The notes beneath the pieces were generated by a model. It saw only the letters and a list, made by a program, of their open reading frames with translations. It was not told the origin of the DNA and made no database searches. This document shows positions 34,340-46,385 of a DNA stretch of 64,000 nt, in pieces (the first letter of the stretch is position 1; each line of letters starts with the position of its first letter). The DNA lies in the NCBI GenBank assembly GCA_016802295.1, contig JAESIW010000200.1, positions 4,216,327-4,280,326 of the forward strand, in the 5' to 3' direction. Origin of the DNA: Brachionus rotundiformis (taxonomy: Eukaryota > Rotifera > Eurotatoria > Ploima > Brachionidae). Both the position numbers and the translations under genes were made by a program.

Positions 34340-36347
34340 TCAAAATCTTATTTCATTTTCAGATCTATTGATTATTTCACTTTCTTTTAAATTTGAACAA
34401 TCTTCTAAAGGGTGATTTACAGTTGATTTATCTTTATTATTTACGTTTTGATTGTTTTCATAGTATGTTTTCGGTTCTATTAATTTAAATTATCCAAATT
34501 TAATTCAAATGAATTTTTCCTAGCATTGAAAATTTTTACCTTGATTCTTTTCAATATTGCTATTATAATTATTTTCAAACTTATACTGATTTATTTTTCT
34601 TCCACTCGAATCAACTTCGTTAATTTCATCTAATGAGAAACTTTTTAAGCTATTAGGTTGAAATTCTACATTAACTATGCTGTTTTGTTCATCACTGTTA
34701 TTAAAGTTAATATTAGGAACACCTGTTGAAAAGAAGCTTGGTGAAACGCTGGTGTTATGTATAGTATAAATTCTTTCATTTTGACTATTTTGGTGGGCCA
34801 ATATTGCTTCAGCGATTTCTTCATTCGATCTAATTATCTTTAATCGTTGCAAAATAGTGAAGAAAACGTTGCTTCTTGCTTCTATCTTTTTTTAAGTTGA
34901 TTAATATAGTTTTATTTAAATATTAAATATAGTCACTTCGATTCCATAATAACGCAATATGTCTGTTTTACAAATCGGACATGTTTTGTTTTCAGTAATC
35001 CATTGATCGATTTCCTCTTTATGGAAAATGTGCCTTAATTGTATAAGCTTTTAAAAACGAAGAAAACTCTGAGTAATGATGCAAAATTATGTGAAGAAAT
35101 TTTAAAATTTTAAAAATATTTTGACAAAAAAGATTTTTATAGAAAAAACTTAAGTTTCATCATTTCCGGATAGATTATAGATTAAATTAAATTATTTATT
35201 ATTAATTGATAAATAATGAATAGTTTTATCTTTACAACAAGGAAAAATAAATTAATAAACTAAAACTGATATATTTACATTTTTTTAAAAATAAATATGA
35301 ATTGTATTTATCTTATTTAATTTAAAAATTTTATTTTTTATCTTTGGACAGTTAAAAATTACTCACGAACAAGGCAAAATCCGCACAGAATCGTTCAATC
35401 TGTAATTATCCATGCATATTACACAAACTTCATTAAGTTCCTTTAAATTTTCAAATTTAATTGTAAACAAAAAATACATAAGATTAAAATTTACTTCATC
35501 ATTTGCTTTGATTTTTTTACATTTCATTTTAGAAATTGCGCGTTTGGTTAAACGTTCGATTAGTCGCTTAAATTTAATTAAATTATCCAAAAAATTTGTA
35601 ATATCTAATTTAATTACCTTAGTTCTTTCTCTTTCTTCGTTTAATTTTGTCTTTTGAACCATATAAAATATGGTGCATGAACCACCTAATAAAACAAGCA
35701 AGCACAAATTTCCTATAATAATGAACATTATCGAAACATAGGACAGTCTTTGGTAATTCAATTCAGTTTCAATAAAAAATTCTCTATTTTCACAATTTTT
35801 TGGGTCAATGGAGACATTTATGTCATCTGTATCAAGTAATTTTTTTAGCTTTGTGCCCATTTCATTGGAAATCATCACTACAACTAATGGGTTATCTTAA
35901 CATAAAATATTTATATGCTATATTATTTAGCTTGGGATCAATAAGATTACATTTTGAGCCTCTAATTTTGAATATTTGTGAATTCTTGCTGATTATTATT
36001 AAACCAAGAGCATTGCTCTTAATAGCATTTTCAATTTTTTCATCAAATGAACATTCTCCTTGGTCAATCAAAGAAATATAGTTAAGAGAAACCGGTTCAT
36101 TTAGATATTTTGAACAGCCCTGGGTAAGAACTTGGGTATGGTTAATAATTGAAAAACTTTTGGCTAAAACTAATCGCCCTCGAATTTGACTTGTGTGAGA
36201 ATAAAAAGAATACAGTGCTGATAAGTGAAGATTTTGATTTGAATCATCATATTTATTTGTAAGGGTCACTTTAGCAAAACAAAATTCTTCACTGCTCGAA
36301 AGGTCAATTATCAGGAAAAGCAAAAAATAAAAAATCATTTTTTTCAA
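34340..36347 (-). CDS. PA-TM-RING E3 ubiquitin ligase B, tandem paralogue, 483 aa
   Basis: Exons on the minus strand: 36347-35951, 35895-35495, 35440-35367, 35033-34937, 34885-34540, 34476-34340. Order: signal peptide (KKMIFYFLLFLIIDLSSS), PA domain (LIDQGECSFDEKIENAIKSN, VVVMISNEMGTKL), transmembrane helix (IMFIIIGNLCLLVLLGGSCTI), a basic stretch, and a RING-H2 finger (EVCVICMDNY, LPCSHIFHK, TCPICK). An Asn-rich tail follows. The two RING-core exons are 74 and 97 nt, exactly as in gene A, with the same phases, so the pair arose by tandem duplication. The intron 35494-35441 is 54 nt with no stop and in frame; keeping it would add 18 residues before the RING. Gene A's stop-containing intron at the same site argues it is spliced. 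The gene is divergent from AASDH, with 301 bp between start codons. Confidence 0.88.
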
Positions 36348-36648
36348 ACAACTAGTTGAGTTTTTGACAAATTTTTGGAAAATTTAATTCAAATCGAAAT
36401 CGCTTTCTTGTTTTTAAGATAAATATTAGCTGACCACCAGAGCGTGTCAAAATTGGTTTTGCTTTGCAGAGAAAATTAATACTTGTTTTTTAGCTTTATA
36501 ATATCATTTATTTTTGTGTATATGTGGTTGTAAAAATAGCTTTTTTCAAATGAAATATTTCATTTTTAATTTAAAATTTATGCAACAAAAATCATCGGAA
36601 GTAATTGAAAAGGGAACAATTGAAAATTATCAAAAAAATTAGTAAACA
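36348..36648. promoter_or_regulatory. Divergent intergenic promoter region (RING ligase B / AASDH)
   Basis: The only sequence between two divergent start codons (36347 minus, 36649 plus), so it must hold both promoters. AT-rich, no TATA or known factor site singled out. Confidence 0.5.
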
Positions 36649-39600
36649 ATGAATGGTTATCGAAGTTTAGCTGAAATTTTGCGAAAATTGGACGAAAACT
36701 ATTCTAATGCGTTGATTTTCGATGGGTTTCATGAATCAATTAATGGTGCCATTAATTATAAAAATTTGAAAAATACTTTCAAATCGGTAATTAAATTAAT
36801 TCTAACAAATTAAATAATTAATCAGTAAATAATTCGTTCAGTATCATGAAAATTTTTTTTCAAAAATAAAAAACTTAAAAGAAAACGCTTTGATAGCTTT
36901 TTATGTCAATGAGTGGAACAAAAATTTCTATAAATTATTTCTAAGGTAAGAAAATTTTTTCTAAATGATCAATTTCTATGTAGTTTTGTCTATCTAAAAA
37001 TTGATAAATTAAATCCTTAAAATCATATCAAAAACAATATTGAATAACAATTCAAATTAATATTAAATAATTTAAAACTTTAAGAATTAAATGAATAATT
37101 CAAATATTTCTTATATTTATAAACTATTTGTTAATATTTAGCTCAATTTATTCTGGTCATTCCTATTTTGTAGTCGATTCACGATGGCCAAGCAACTTTT
37201 GCTATTCTTCCATTGAAAATGTTAAACCAGATGTTATAATATCAGATCTTTTTTTGGTAATTTGAAAAATCTAATATATCCGTTAGATAATAAAACAAAA
37301 CTAATTAAAAATCATTACGCCAAAGTGCATAAAATTTTTTAAAGGAGAACATGTATTTTGAAGAAATAAACTATTTACAGAATATTGGCTATAAAATTTA
37401 TCAAACAAAATATAAAAATGAAAAGCCTGATGATCTTGCTTATGTCATCACTACATCAGGTACTTATAAACCATTATTGATAAATTAACAGAAATAATGC
37501 TAATTAGGAACTACCGGAAAACCTAAAGTAATCGAGGTCTGCAATTCAAGTATAATTCCGAACATATATGACATAAAGTAAACAATTCTATAACATTAAT
37601 ATATTTATAATTTAATTGCTAAAATACAAGAAAATTCTTGAATCTAAAATCTAAGGACTGTATTTACCACGCTTCTTCATTGACTTTTGATCCGAGTTTA
37701 ATTGAAATATTTTGTACCTTTGTTTCGAAATGTAAATTATTAATTCTTCCTCAAAATGTCAAAATTAGACCTGAAATTTTAAATCACCTTTTGCTCAAAC
37801 ACCAAATAACAACTTTACAAGTATTTTTCAAATAATTAGTGCATTAAGAAAAATCACTGGACTTTCGATTGTTTATAAAGATTACTCCAACATTATTTAA
37901 AATGATCGACTCGAAAATATTTGAACAAGATTTATTTAGAAATTTAATACTTGGAGGAGAAAAATTTCCAAAAGAAAGCAACATTAAAAATTTGATTTCG
38001 AAAGGAAAAAAAATCATTAATATTTACGGTCTTACTGAATTTTCTTGCTGGTCTTCATACCATCAAGTCGAATTAATTGATCTAGAGTGAGCAAGAGTTA
38101 TTTAACAAAGAAAATTATGATAATTTTTATAAAGTGATTTAGATGGTGTTCCCATTGGAAATGCGATGAGTTTTACAAAATTGCTTGTTAAAGTAGAAAA
38201 TAGATTTGTTCCAGTTCCATGTTCAGATTTAGAAGGTCAATATGAATTATTTAACTCTAGCGAAAAAAGAATATGTTTCATTAATGGAATTAAACAAGAT
38301 ATTATTGAGAGTAGAGACTTAGCATTGTTAAAAAATGGAAAGATTTATTTGAAAGGTAGGAGTGATCGTCTTGTTAAAATAAATGCTAACATGGTTGATT
38401 TGGATCTAATTGAATCAGTAATTTACGAAATTTTATTAAATTCTTTAACCATTATATAGAATTTAAAATCCAAATGGCCAGACTTGTTTTTTTCTGCATT
38501 TATACAAAAAGAAAATTATTTGGTAGTGGCACTTTTCTGTGAATTAGAAAAAGTTGACATTAATTTAAAATCAAAAATAAGAAATTATTTATTAGAAAAA
38601 CATCCTTTCTATTACGAACCAAGAAAAATAATTATTATGGACAAAAATTGTCTGCCAATTACAACTAATGGTATTCATCATAAAAATTATTAAAATTTTT
38701 TACTTAATTTTTATGGTTTTAAGGAAAATTAGATTACAAAAAGCTAATAACTTTAGCAGAAAATAATGAGAAAATTGATTTTGAAAATTTAAACTTAATA
38801 GCATTTTTAAAAAAAATCTGGAAAGTAATTTTTTTATTTATGTTCAATTCATTGAAAAAATTATATAAATAATTTCAAGGAAAACTTAGGAATAGAACCG
38901 AACAATGAGACAAACTTTATAAAAGCTGGAGGAAATTCATTGAAAGCTCTTATTTTTGTTGAAGAAATTGATAAATATCTTAAAAACAGTTCTATTTTAC
39001 TAAACACTAATTTGCTTTTTGATTGTGTTTTAAACAAAACCTTTGAACAAATACTGAACTTAATATTACAATCTAATTCTGATCACGACTTTATTGAACC
39101 TACTACAACAAAAAAAATCAAACTAGATAAAGATTACAATGAACCAAAATTTGATTCAAACTCTAATGTGTTATTTTGCTTATCAAAAAGCTTTTGCTTC
39201 TATAACAAAATTGAACAATACAAATTCAACACTCTTGTGAGAAAAGAATATGTTGTGAAATCAAAATGGAAAATTGATACCAAAAAATGTGTTGATGCTA
39301 CACCGTTAATTGTGGCTACTAACAATGGAAATAAAATAGCTGTCCGAGTGTATATTGGATCTCATTCAGGAAAGTTTATTTGCGCTGACGCTTTAAACGG
39401 GGAAATAAAATGGACTTTTCAGGCACTTGATCGTATAGAATCTTCTTCTTGCTTGGACAAAACTGGAAATTTTGTATTATTTGGTATTTAAAATATAAAA
39501 GATAACTTTAATTATCAAAATTAAAACGATATAAATTCAGGGAGTTATGACAACTACTTATACGTTTTAAATGCTCAGACTGGTAATCTGTTTTGGAAAT

Positions 39601-40517
39601 TCAAGACCGGTGATCTAGTCAAGTCATCACCTTGTATAGATTTTGAAAAAGGCTATGTCTTTTTTGGTTCTTATGATAAAAAAATATACTGTCTTGATAT
39701 TCAAGTAGTCTTTAGACGAAATTTTATTTTTAATTAATTTTTCAAATTTAAAAACAGAGAAAATCAGTTTTATGGAGCAAAAACTTAGATAATAGTAGTA
39801 TTTTTTCAGGACCATCTTGTGATAATGTGAAAAATGTGTATGTTTCTACTTTGGCTGGAAATCTTTTATGTCTGGACAAAAATGATGGGGACGTAATTTG
39901 GACCCATGCTTTGGATAAAGCAACATTTACAACTCCTGTAATTGATAGCAAAAATTTACGAATATTTTTGGGAAGCTGTGGAGGAGTATTTTACTGTATT
40001 GACTTCAATGGAAATCTGGTAAAAGTCTTAAAAAATGCCTTGTTTATTTTTAGGTGGCTAAATCTTAATCTAACAGATATTTATATAAAAAATTAAAAGA
40101 ATTCTGATTAAGCTACATTGGTAATCAAATTAATAATATTTATTTAAGCAATGGAAATTTAATATTGAAAAGCCAATTTTTAGTAATGCTTGTGTTGTAG
40201 AAGACATTGTTCTTTTTGGATGTCATGATCATTTTTTGTACTGCTTAAGCATAAAGGATGGAAAATTGATGTGGAAATTTCCTTGTGAAAATGAAATATA
40301 CTCTACAACATTTTATGACCAAATATCAAATTTTATCATATGCATTAATTGTGATAGCACTATGTTTTTGATTGACAAAAATGGTTCGATTTATTGCAAA
40401 AGAACTATTTTTAATACAAAAAATAGTTGCTATAGTTCACCTTTAATATTTGATAGAACGATTTATATTGGATCAAGGGAAGATTTTTTGTATTCTTTCG
40501 AATTAACTGAAGAATAA
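36649..40517 (+). CDS. AASDH: AASDH/ACSF4-type adenylation-carrier-PQQ protein, 976 aa
   Basis: Resembles the beta-alanine-activating enzyme: an NRPS-like adenylation domain, a carrier domain and a PQQ-type beta-propeller. Exons: 36649-36786, 36842-36945, 37142-37256, 37345-37459, 37508-37577, 37631-37820, 37881-38086, 38135-38417, 38460-38670, 38724-38824, 38880-39483, 39541-39704, 39758-40018, 40149-40517; all phases join. AMP-binding motif TTSGTTGKPK spans the exon 4/5 junction (~residues 154-163). NIYGLTE is A5, KGRSDRLVKI is A8, and TTNGKLDYKKL holds the A10 lysine (~479). The carrier motif KAGGNSLKA carries the phosphopantetheine serine (~531). Propeller repeats follow (HSGKFICADALNGEIKWTF, DNYLYVLNAQTGNLFWKF, GNLLCLDKNDGDVIWTHAL). 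Shorter than human AASDH (~1098 aa). Intron 8 is 42 nt. Substrate in this organism is unknown. Confidence 0.93.
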
Positions 40518-40824
40518 TATTTTCTTAAATATCTATTATAATTTGATTTTAAACCAAAAAGTATTAAAAATAAATTTAGTCTTGGAATAAAAATAAATTT
40601 GCCTTATTTTTATTTTTTGAATTTTATGAAGAAGGTCTTATAAAACCATTTTTTTAAAATTTATTCATTTAAATATTTTAATAAACTACGATAACTGTAA
40701 TTATTTGGAAATTTAAAAAAAAAATTTTTTTGATTATTTATTTGAATCAAGTAAATCGAATTTTATAAATTTTCCTCTTTTGACTATCTGAAAGTGTAAT
40801 CACAACAAAATCAAAATAAGAAAT
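40518..40824. other. Convergent 3' spacer between AASDH and eIF5B
   Basis: 307 bp of AT-rich sequence shared by two converging 3' ends, so it holds both 3'UTRs. Several AATAAA-like hexamers occur. No gene. Confidence 0.5.
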
Positions 40825-43800
40825 TTATAGAATATGGAATTTTTTTTTCAATTCAATTATCAATTGCCAGTCAGACTTGGACATCTCATCTCGGAAATAA
40901 TTTTTCACTGCATCAATCGACTCGCGCGAAATTTTACTAACTAGTTGATCAGTTATCAAAAAGTGTCTTCCAAGCAACTTTGGTGCACCACCTGTGGTGT
41001 TTTCTATTTTGATGCATACCTCTTGACCAGTTTTGGCAACATCCATATTTTTGTGGTTGAATTCAATACTAGTTACTCGTCCCAAATCAACAAATAGCTT
41101 AAAACAAAATTGTTCGATTTTATTTTTAATTATTTATATACTTTTTTCTTACTTCTTTTCCTTCACGCTCTTGCGATGTATCTTCACAAATAGCACATAT
41201 TGGACTTCCAATTTTGATGAAACCAGCTTCTATTTTAACTCCACAAATGATAGGATCTCTCGTATTGAAAACAAATTGAGGCAGTATTTTCAATTTGAAT
41301 GGAAAAACAGCAATATCTTTGAATTCTTCTCGTTTTTGCCTTTTTAATTCGTCACGATAGCCAATAAATTTATCAAACAAATGATAAATAATGTCGGCTG
41401 TGAAAATTTTTACTCCCAAATTGTCAGCCAAATCTTGAGCATCCTTTTCAACTTTAACATCAAATGCCAATATGACAGCATACTGCGGATCTTTTTCCAA
41501 CATAATTGATGCAATAGAAACATCTTTTTTGTGTACTGGTCCAATGCTTATACCAGCATAGGGGATTTTCGAAGTTCGCAGAAATTCCAATAAAGCTTCT
41601 AAACTGCCTAAAGTTGAAGCCTGAACAAAAACACCAGTATCAGACAACTTAATCGAGCTCAATGCTTGTCTTAACATTTGTTGTAGCTCGTTTTTGTAGA
41701 ATTCGATTTCATCTTCTTTATTGGCAACGAACATCGGTAGACCGGCCATAGATTTTTCCAACTCTTTAGCAGCTATTTTGACACCTTGGGCCCCAATAAC
41801 TTCTTTATTATTTCTATAGTTATTTTTCACTCTAAGATCTTTATTTGGCTGAGGAAGAAGCAGACCCCTAACCTGAGTTACTATCGGACCTTCTTGTCCA
41901 GGAACAATGATCGTATCGCAAAGTTTTAGTCTTCCATTGACAAGACATACATCTATAGTAGTGCCAAGACCTGGAATAGCTTTCACCTCCATTACAGTAC
42001 ACTGCAGTTCTTTAGAGTAAGAAACTCTTTTTGCCAAAATGGATTGCGAAAATTTAGTAATTAGAGCCATTAGATTACCAATACCATCACTAGTATGTGC
42101 TGAAGTTGGAACCAAAGAAATGTAATTTTTTGAATCAGGGTTTTTATAGTATAATGCAGCGTTTAATCCTTGTTCAGCTAATTGAACTATGATATCATTT
42201 GAGCGCTTTTCAAACTCTCTTTTGGTATTGTCAGGTTGACTATCAAGAACTTTGACAATATCAGCCGATGGATTCGTTTTCCACTCAAAAAGACGATCTA
42301 TTTTATTCAATGCAACCAAAAATGGAGTTTTTTTATCTTTTAAAATATTCAGAGATTCAATGGTCTGCGGCTCTAAACCATGCATAATATCAATGACAAG
42401 AATAGCTATGTCACATAGCGAAGAACCTCTTGTTCGAAGCGACTTGAACGACTCGTGGCCTGGAGTGTCGATAATCAAAAAGCCTGGAATCTTAATATCA
42501 TTGTCATAGATTTCACGACACATTTTCGTTCTTTCTTTGATTGTTTCCAAGGGAACATTGGTTGCACCAATTTGCTGAGTAATACCGCCAGCTTCATCTT
42601 CTTGTACACGAGTACGACGAAGATTATCCAATATTTTTGTTTTTCCAGTATCGACGTGCCCAAGAACACAAATAACAGGCGAGCGTAAATTGTCGACACT
42701 ACGATGTTTTTCAGCTTCTTCGTGTTTTTTCTTATTTTAAGAAATTATTATTAATTAGATTAAAATAAAGCATAAAAATTTATAAATTTTAATTTTTTTT
42801 TCTAAATATGTAGATTATTAAGAATAATAAAATATCCAGCTTTAATTGGTTTTAAATAATCTTAATCTACATAACCAAAGACTTTTTAGATAATTTAATT
42901 TTAATATAAATAAGAAAAAAATATCAATTTAAAATTATCAACTTACTTGTAGCCGAATTCTAACACGCTCCATTGGAGGCAAGCTCATGTCTTCACTTTC
43001 ACTTTCGGTTTCCTCTTCACTCTCTTCACTTTCTTCCTCTGATTCATCAGACTCTTCGCTTTCAGCTTTTTTTTTATGGGATTCAGTATCAGCTGAAGTT
43101 GCTGTCTTAGAAGCCGTTGAAACATTTGTTTGACTTTCTTTTTCTTCCTCTTCCGAGTCATCCCAGTTGTCTTTAATTTTTTCTTCCTTTTCAATTTTAA
43201 TTTCCTCTACTTTCTCAGACAAATTTTCTTGAGGCTCTTGCTCTTGCTCTTTTGGTTGAGATTGTTTTTTTTTGGGTTTTTCAAATTTAGGTTTGCTTTG
43301 CTTTTCTTCAGTTTCAGTAACTTCGGTAGCGGGTATTTTAGCACCCATAGCTTGTAATTGAAGCAATGCTCGTTGTTTGGCCTCTTTTTGTCCCTTGGAT
43401 TCATATTTTCCCTCTTGTTTCAAGCGAGCAATTCGCTCTTTTTCTTTTTGTTTTTTTCTCTCTTTTCTCTCTTTTTCTAATTTTTCTTGTTCCAGTCGTT
43501 TTTGCTTTGCTTCTTCTTCTTTTCTTTGTTTCTCAGCCTCTTCACGCGCTAATTCTTCTTCTTTTTCTTTAGCCTTTGCTAAAGCTTCTTTCAAAGCTGA
43601 AACACCAGCGGTAGGCTTTTTCTTTCCTTTTTCTCCTTTTTTAGCTTTAGTCGACTCTTTTGCAACGGGTTCTTTTTTTTCTTCCACGGGAGAAATAAGC
43701 TGAGAAGCTTGCTGAATTTCTTCATTTTGTGTTTCTTTTTTTTCTGTTTGTTTAGCTTCTCCATTTGTCTGAACTTTTGGTCCACTAGGTTTAGGAGTAG

Positions 43801-44032
43801 GTTTTTTTTTTGGTTTTTTTTCTTCCTTTTTCGGTTTTTGCTCCACATCGGCGTCTTCTGGTTGATTAGCTTTTCCAGCTTTTTTTTTTGACTTCTTTTC
43901 AGCCTTTTGGCGCTCCTCTTCCTCGGCAAACTCGCGCTCCATTTGCTTTAAGTATCAAAAATATAAGAAACATATTCCAATTAAAAATAAAACACTTACA
44001 GCTAATAAATCTTCATTATCTTGATCATCCAT
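40825..44032 (-). CDS. eIF5B: Translation initiation factor eIF5B, 960 aa
   Basis: GTPase that joins the 60S subunit at the end of initiation (IF2 orthologue, cytosol). Exons on the minus strand: 44032-44000 (MDDQDNEDLLA), 43945-42947, 42730-41153, 41097-40825. Exon 2 is a long Lys/Glu-rich N-terminal region, as in all eIF5Bs, ending SLPPMERVRIRLQ. The G domain follows: G1 GHVDTGKT (residues 368-375), G2 GGITQQIGAT, G3 DTPGHESF, G4 NKID, G5-like SAHTSDGI. The beta-barrel, domain III and C-terminal domain follow (DVAKTGQEVCIKIE, RHFLITDQLVSKISR, RDEMSKSDWQLI). Shorter than human (1220 aa), the difference being in the N-terminus. The 33-nt first exon is supported by ATG plus GTAAGT and by phase. 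Convergent with AASDH. Confidence 0.97.
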
Positions 44033-44639
44033 TCTAAATTCAATCAAACCTTTACTTTTGCTAAGTAAGCAAATAAACACTGATTCTACCTCGAAATAAT
44101 TTTTTTGTTACTAGATTTTTGGGAATTTGTAGAATTTTTGATATTTTTATAGAGTTCTAAGATAATTTAATTTCAATAATGAAAAAAAAAATTGAGCAAT
44201 ATTTAATATCTATAGAAATTTTGTTTCCAAGCTAAAACATATACCAATCTTTATACCTCGACTATTTTGTTGAAAGAAGTTTAGATTTAAAAAAAATTTT
44301 AAATCTATATGGCATATGGCAAATATTACAAATACATATAAGGTTGAATTTAATGATCGTTTAGAGCTCTGAAATTTCAAATTATTTTTTAATAATTTTA
44401 ATTGCATTGTGCAAAATTCACAAAATAGTATTCCTAAAAATAGTCTCAAATCGATTTAGTAACAAATTTATATTATTCATTTTTTTTAAAATAAAATTTA
44501 ATGAATATTAACACATTTTCAATTTAATTTTCGTTTTCATTTAAATAGTTATGAATATTTATTTGTTTGTCTTTAAATATAAATAAAAATTTTGGTCAAA
44601 AACTTATTCAGATTTAGAATAATAAAAAGGTACGACATC
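44033..44639. other. 5' flank of eIF5B, no gene seen
   Basis: AT-rich. A minus-strand 79-codon ORF (44210-44449) is Phe/Leu-rich and unsupported. Confidence 0.5.
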
Positions 44640-45420
44640 TGGTCATAATCTACTTAAAGCTAATATAATACAATACATGAGGTAAGACGATTCTATGAAA
44701 CCTTCCTACCAGGCGGAGGCCAAGACACCTCTTTTGGTTTATAGGTTAAGCAAATGCTCCTCAACTTGAAATGCATAAATACTTTAACCAAATACACTTA
44801 CGGGCATTTTGACCGCCTATCGATAGCACAACCGGATAAGGACAAGCTTATCCATTCTTTGCCCGGGTAGGTCATCAACACAATTCAGCATTCTGTACAA
44901 CATAATTCTGTACTAATGATACCCAAAATTAGATTCCTTGAAGCAGATTGGTTCACTGACGCTTTTACGATCGGGTTACGATCTCGGAGCCGTCTACTGA
45001 AATTTGACTCCTTAATGATCAATCCTAAACAACGAAGCAGAGAAACAAGCTCGTCCAACATGCCAGTCTAGGACCTTAGAAAAAGGGTCGGAGCCAAATG
45101 GGAGAAGTTCGCCACTCGGAGCCTCATTTCATTTTTATACTTCCTATCAGTTAGCGGATATTGACTTTCAACATTACAGTGTCCTACATTCCAGTCGTTT
45201 TGAATCAGCGGATGCGTCTTAAAGGCGTATATTACCGTCCAATCTGATTAGACACTGGCTACGCAACGGACGCATTTATAAGCTGCTCCACTGACTACGA
45301 ATAGCTTTCAAATATCTTTGGCTTAATTTTTCCTGACTGACTTTGTGGCGAGCCACCCGTCAGCCAAGATTTTTATTTTCAGAAATAGATTCTATCTAGT
45401 ATTATCAATTTTACAGACTC
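44640..45420. mobile_element. GC-richer island, probable degraded transposable element
   Basis: Base composition changes sharply to near-balanced over about 780 bp. The minus strand has two broken open stretches of about 58-63 codons. One contains YPLTDRKYKNEMRLRVANFS and the other MLDELVSLLRCLGLIIKESN, the former faintly recalling the R-x-E-x-x-x-RI-x-x-A part of LINE reverse transcriptases. No complete ORF, TIR or target-site duplication was found. The class is uncertain. Confidence 0.4.
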
Positions 45421-45755
45421 GCTTCACCAATTAACTTATACTGATTGACCACGAATCAGTTGAATTTAATTAAAAAAATTAAATTTTCAAAATTCAAAAT
45501 TTTAACTACAAATATCAGCTATAATTTAGTTTAGATACATTCGATTTAGAAGTTAAAATTTAAGCAATTTTGAATAATAATTTAATATAAATTCAATTTA
45601 AGTTTATGAAAAATTATATTTTGTTCAGAAATAAAAAAAAACTATTATAGATATAGTGGCCGATTACATTTTTGTCTATTTACAATTAATTTTATAGTAG
45701 TTAAGTTTTAAATATACTCATAGACTTTATTTTAATTTTCTTTTAGAAAGTACTT

Positions 45756-46347
45756 TTATTTTTTGAGAAAACAAATGCAACAGCAAATTAAATTTCCAAT
45801 GATCAATGCTATTGCAAACAAAATATAAACTAAATTGAGAGTCCAGAAAGAAAAGTTAAACACAATTTGATTACAATATGTGCTTGAGTTCAATATATTT
45901 TCGCTTTGAACTTGATTGTGTATACTATAAATCCAAGCATTACCTTTTAAAAAAAACTGATTAAAAATAAAAAAAAATTTTAAATATAATACCAGTAAAA
46001 AACCAGGCTATGTTGAAAACTTCAACCACAAGAAACGGTAGTAGTAAAAAAAATATAAAAGAAAGCTTTTCAGCAAAAGATCTTTGACGAAATGTACGAA
46101 ACAATAAATAAAGGATCAACAATGCCGCTATTAAATCTCCCAATATATTTGTACTACCTGAGACTATTAACCATATTGGAATCAAAAAATTAATCGGACA
46201 TTCGCCCAAATGAACTGCCCCTTAAAAATGAAAGTTAATTAAGGTACATAATTTATTCAGCTTTTCAAAGCTTACCTATAACTATCATAGCAATGGGATA
46301 TATAATAAAAATGATCAAAGTAATAAAAATCACTGTTACTACAGCAA
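45756..46347 (-). CDS. TMEM272-like four-transmembrane protein, 5' end unresolved
   Basis: Exons on the minus strand: 46347-46276, 46220-45993, 45943-45756. The translation has four hydrophobic segments: FITLIIFIIYPIAMIVIGAV, then ECPINFLIPIWLIVSGS with a helix behind it, FFLLLPFLVVEVFNIAWFFTG, and FWTLNLVYILFAIALIIGNL. The order ECPINFLIPIWLIVSG / GNAWIYSI / YCNQIVFNFSFWTL matches the TMEM272 family as I remember it. The C-terminus is Cys-rich (CCCICFLKK). The first exon here starts at an acceptor-like TTGTATAAG and has no early ATG, so the true start exon is missing; the only in-frame ATG would cut TM1. It begins 38 nt after the stop of the RING gene upstream on the same strand. Confidence 0.65.
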
Positions 46348-46385
46348 CTTATACAAATTATAAGATAAAATGATTTTGGATAAAA

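Noticed and set aside
42985..43929. Several ORFs on both strands over the eIF5B N-terminus
   Set aside because: Shadows of the Lys/Glu-rich repeat region of eIF5B in other frames.
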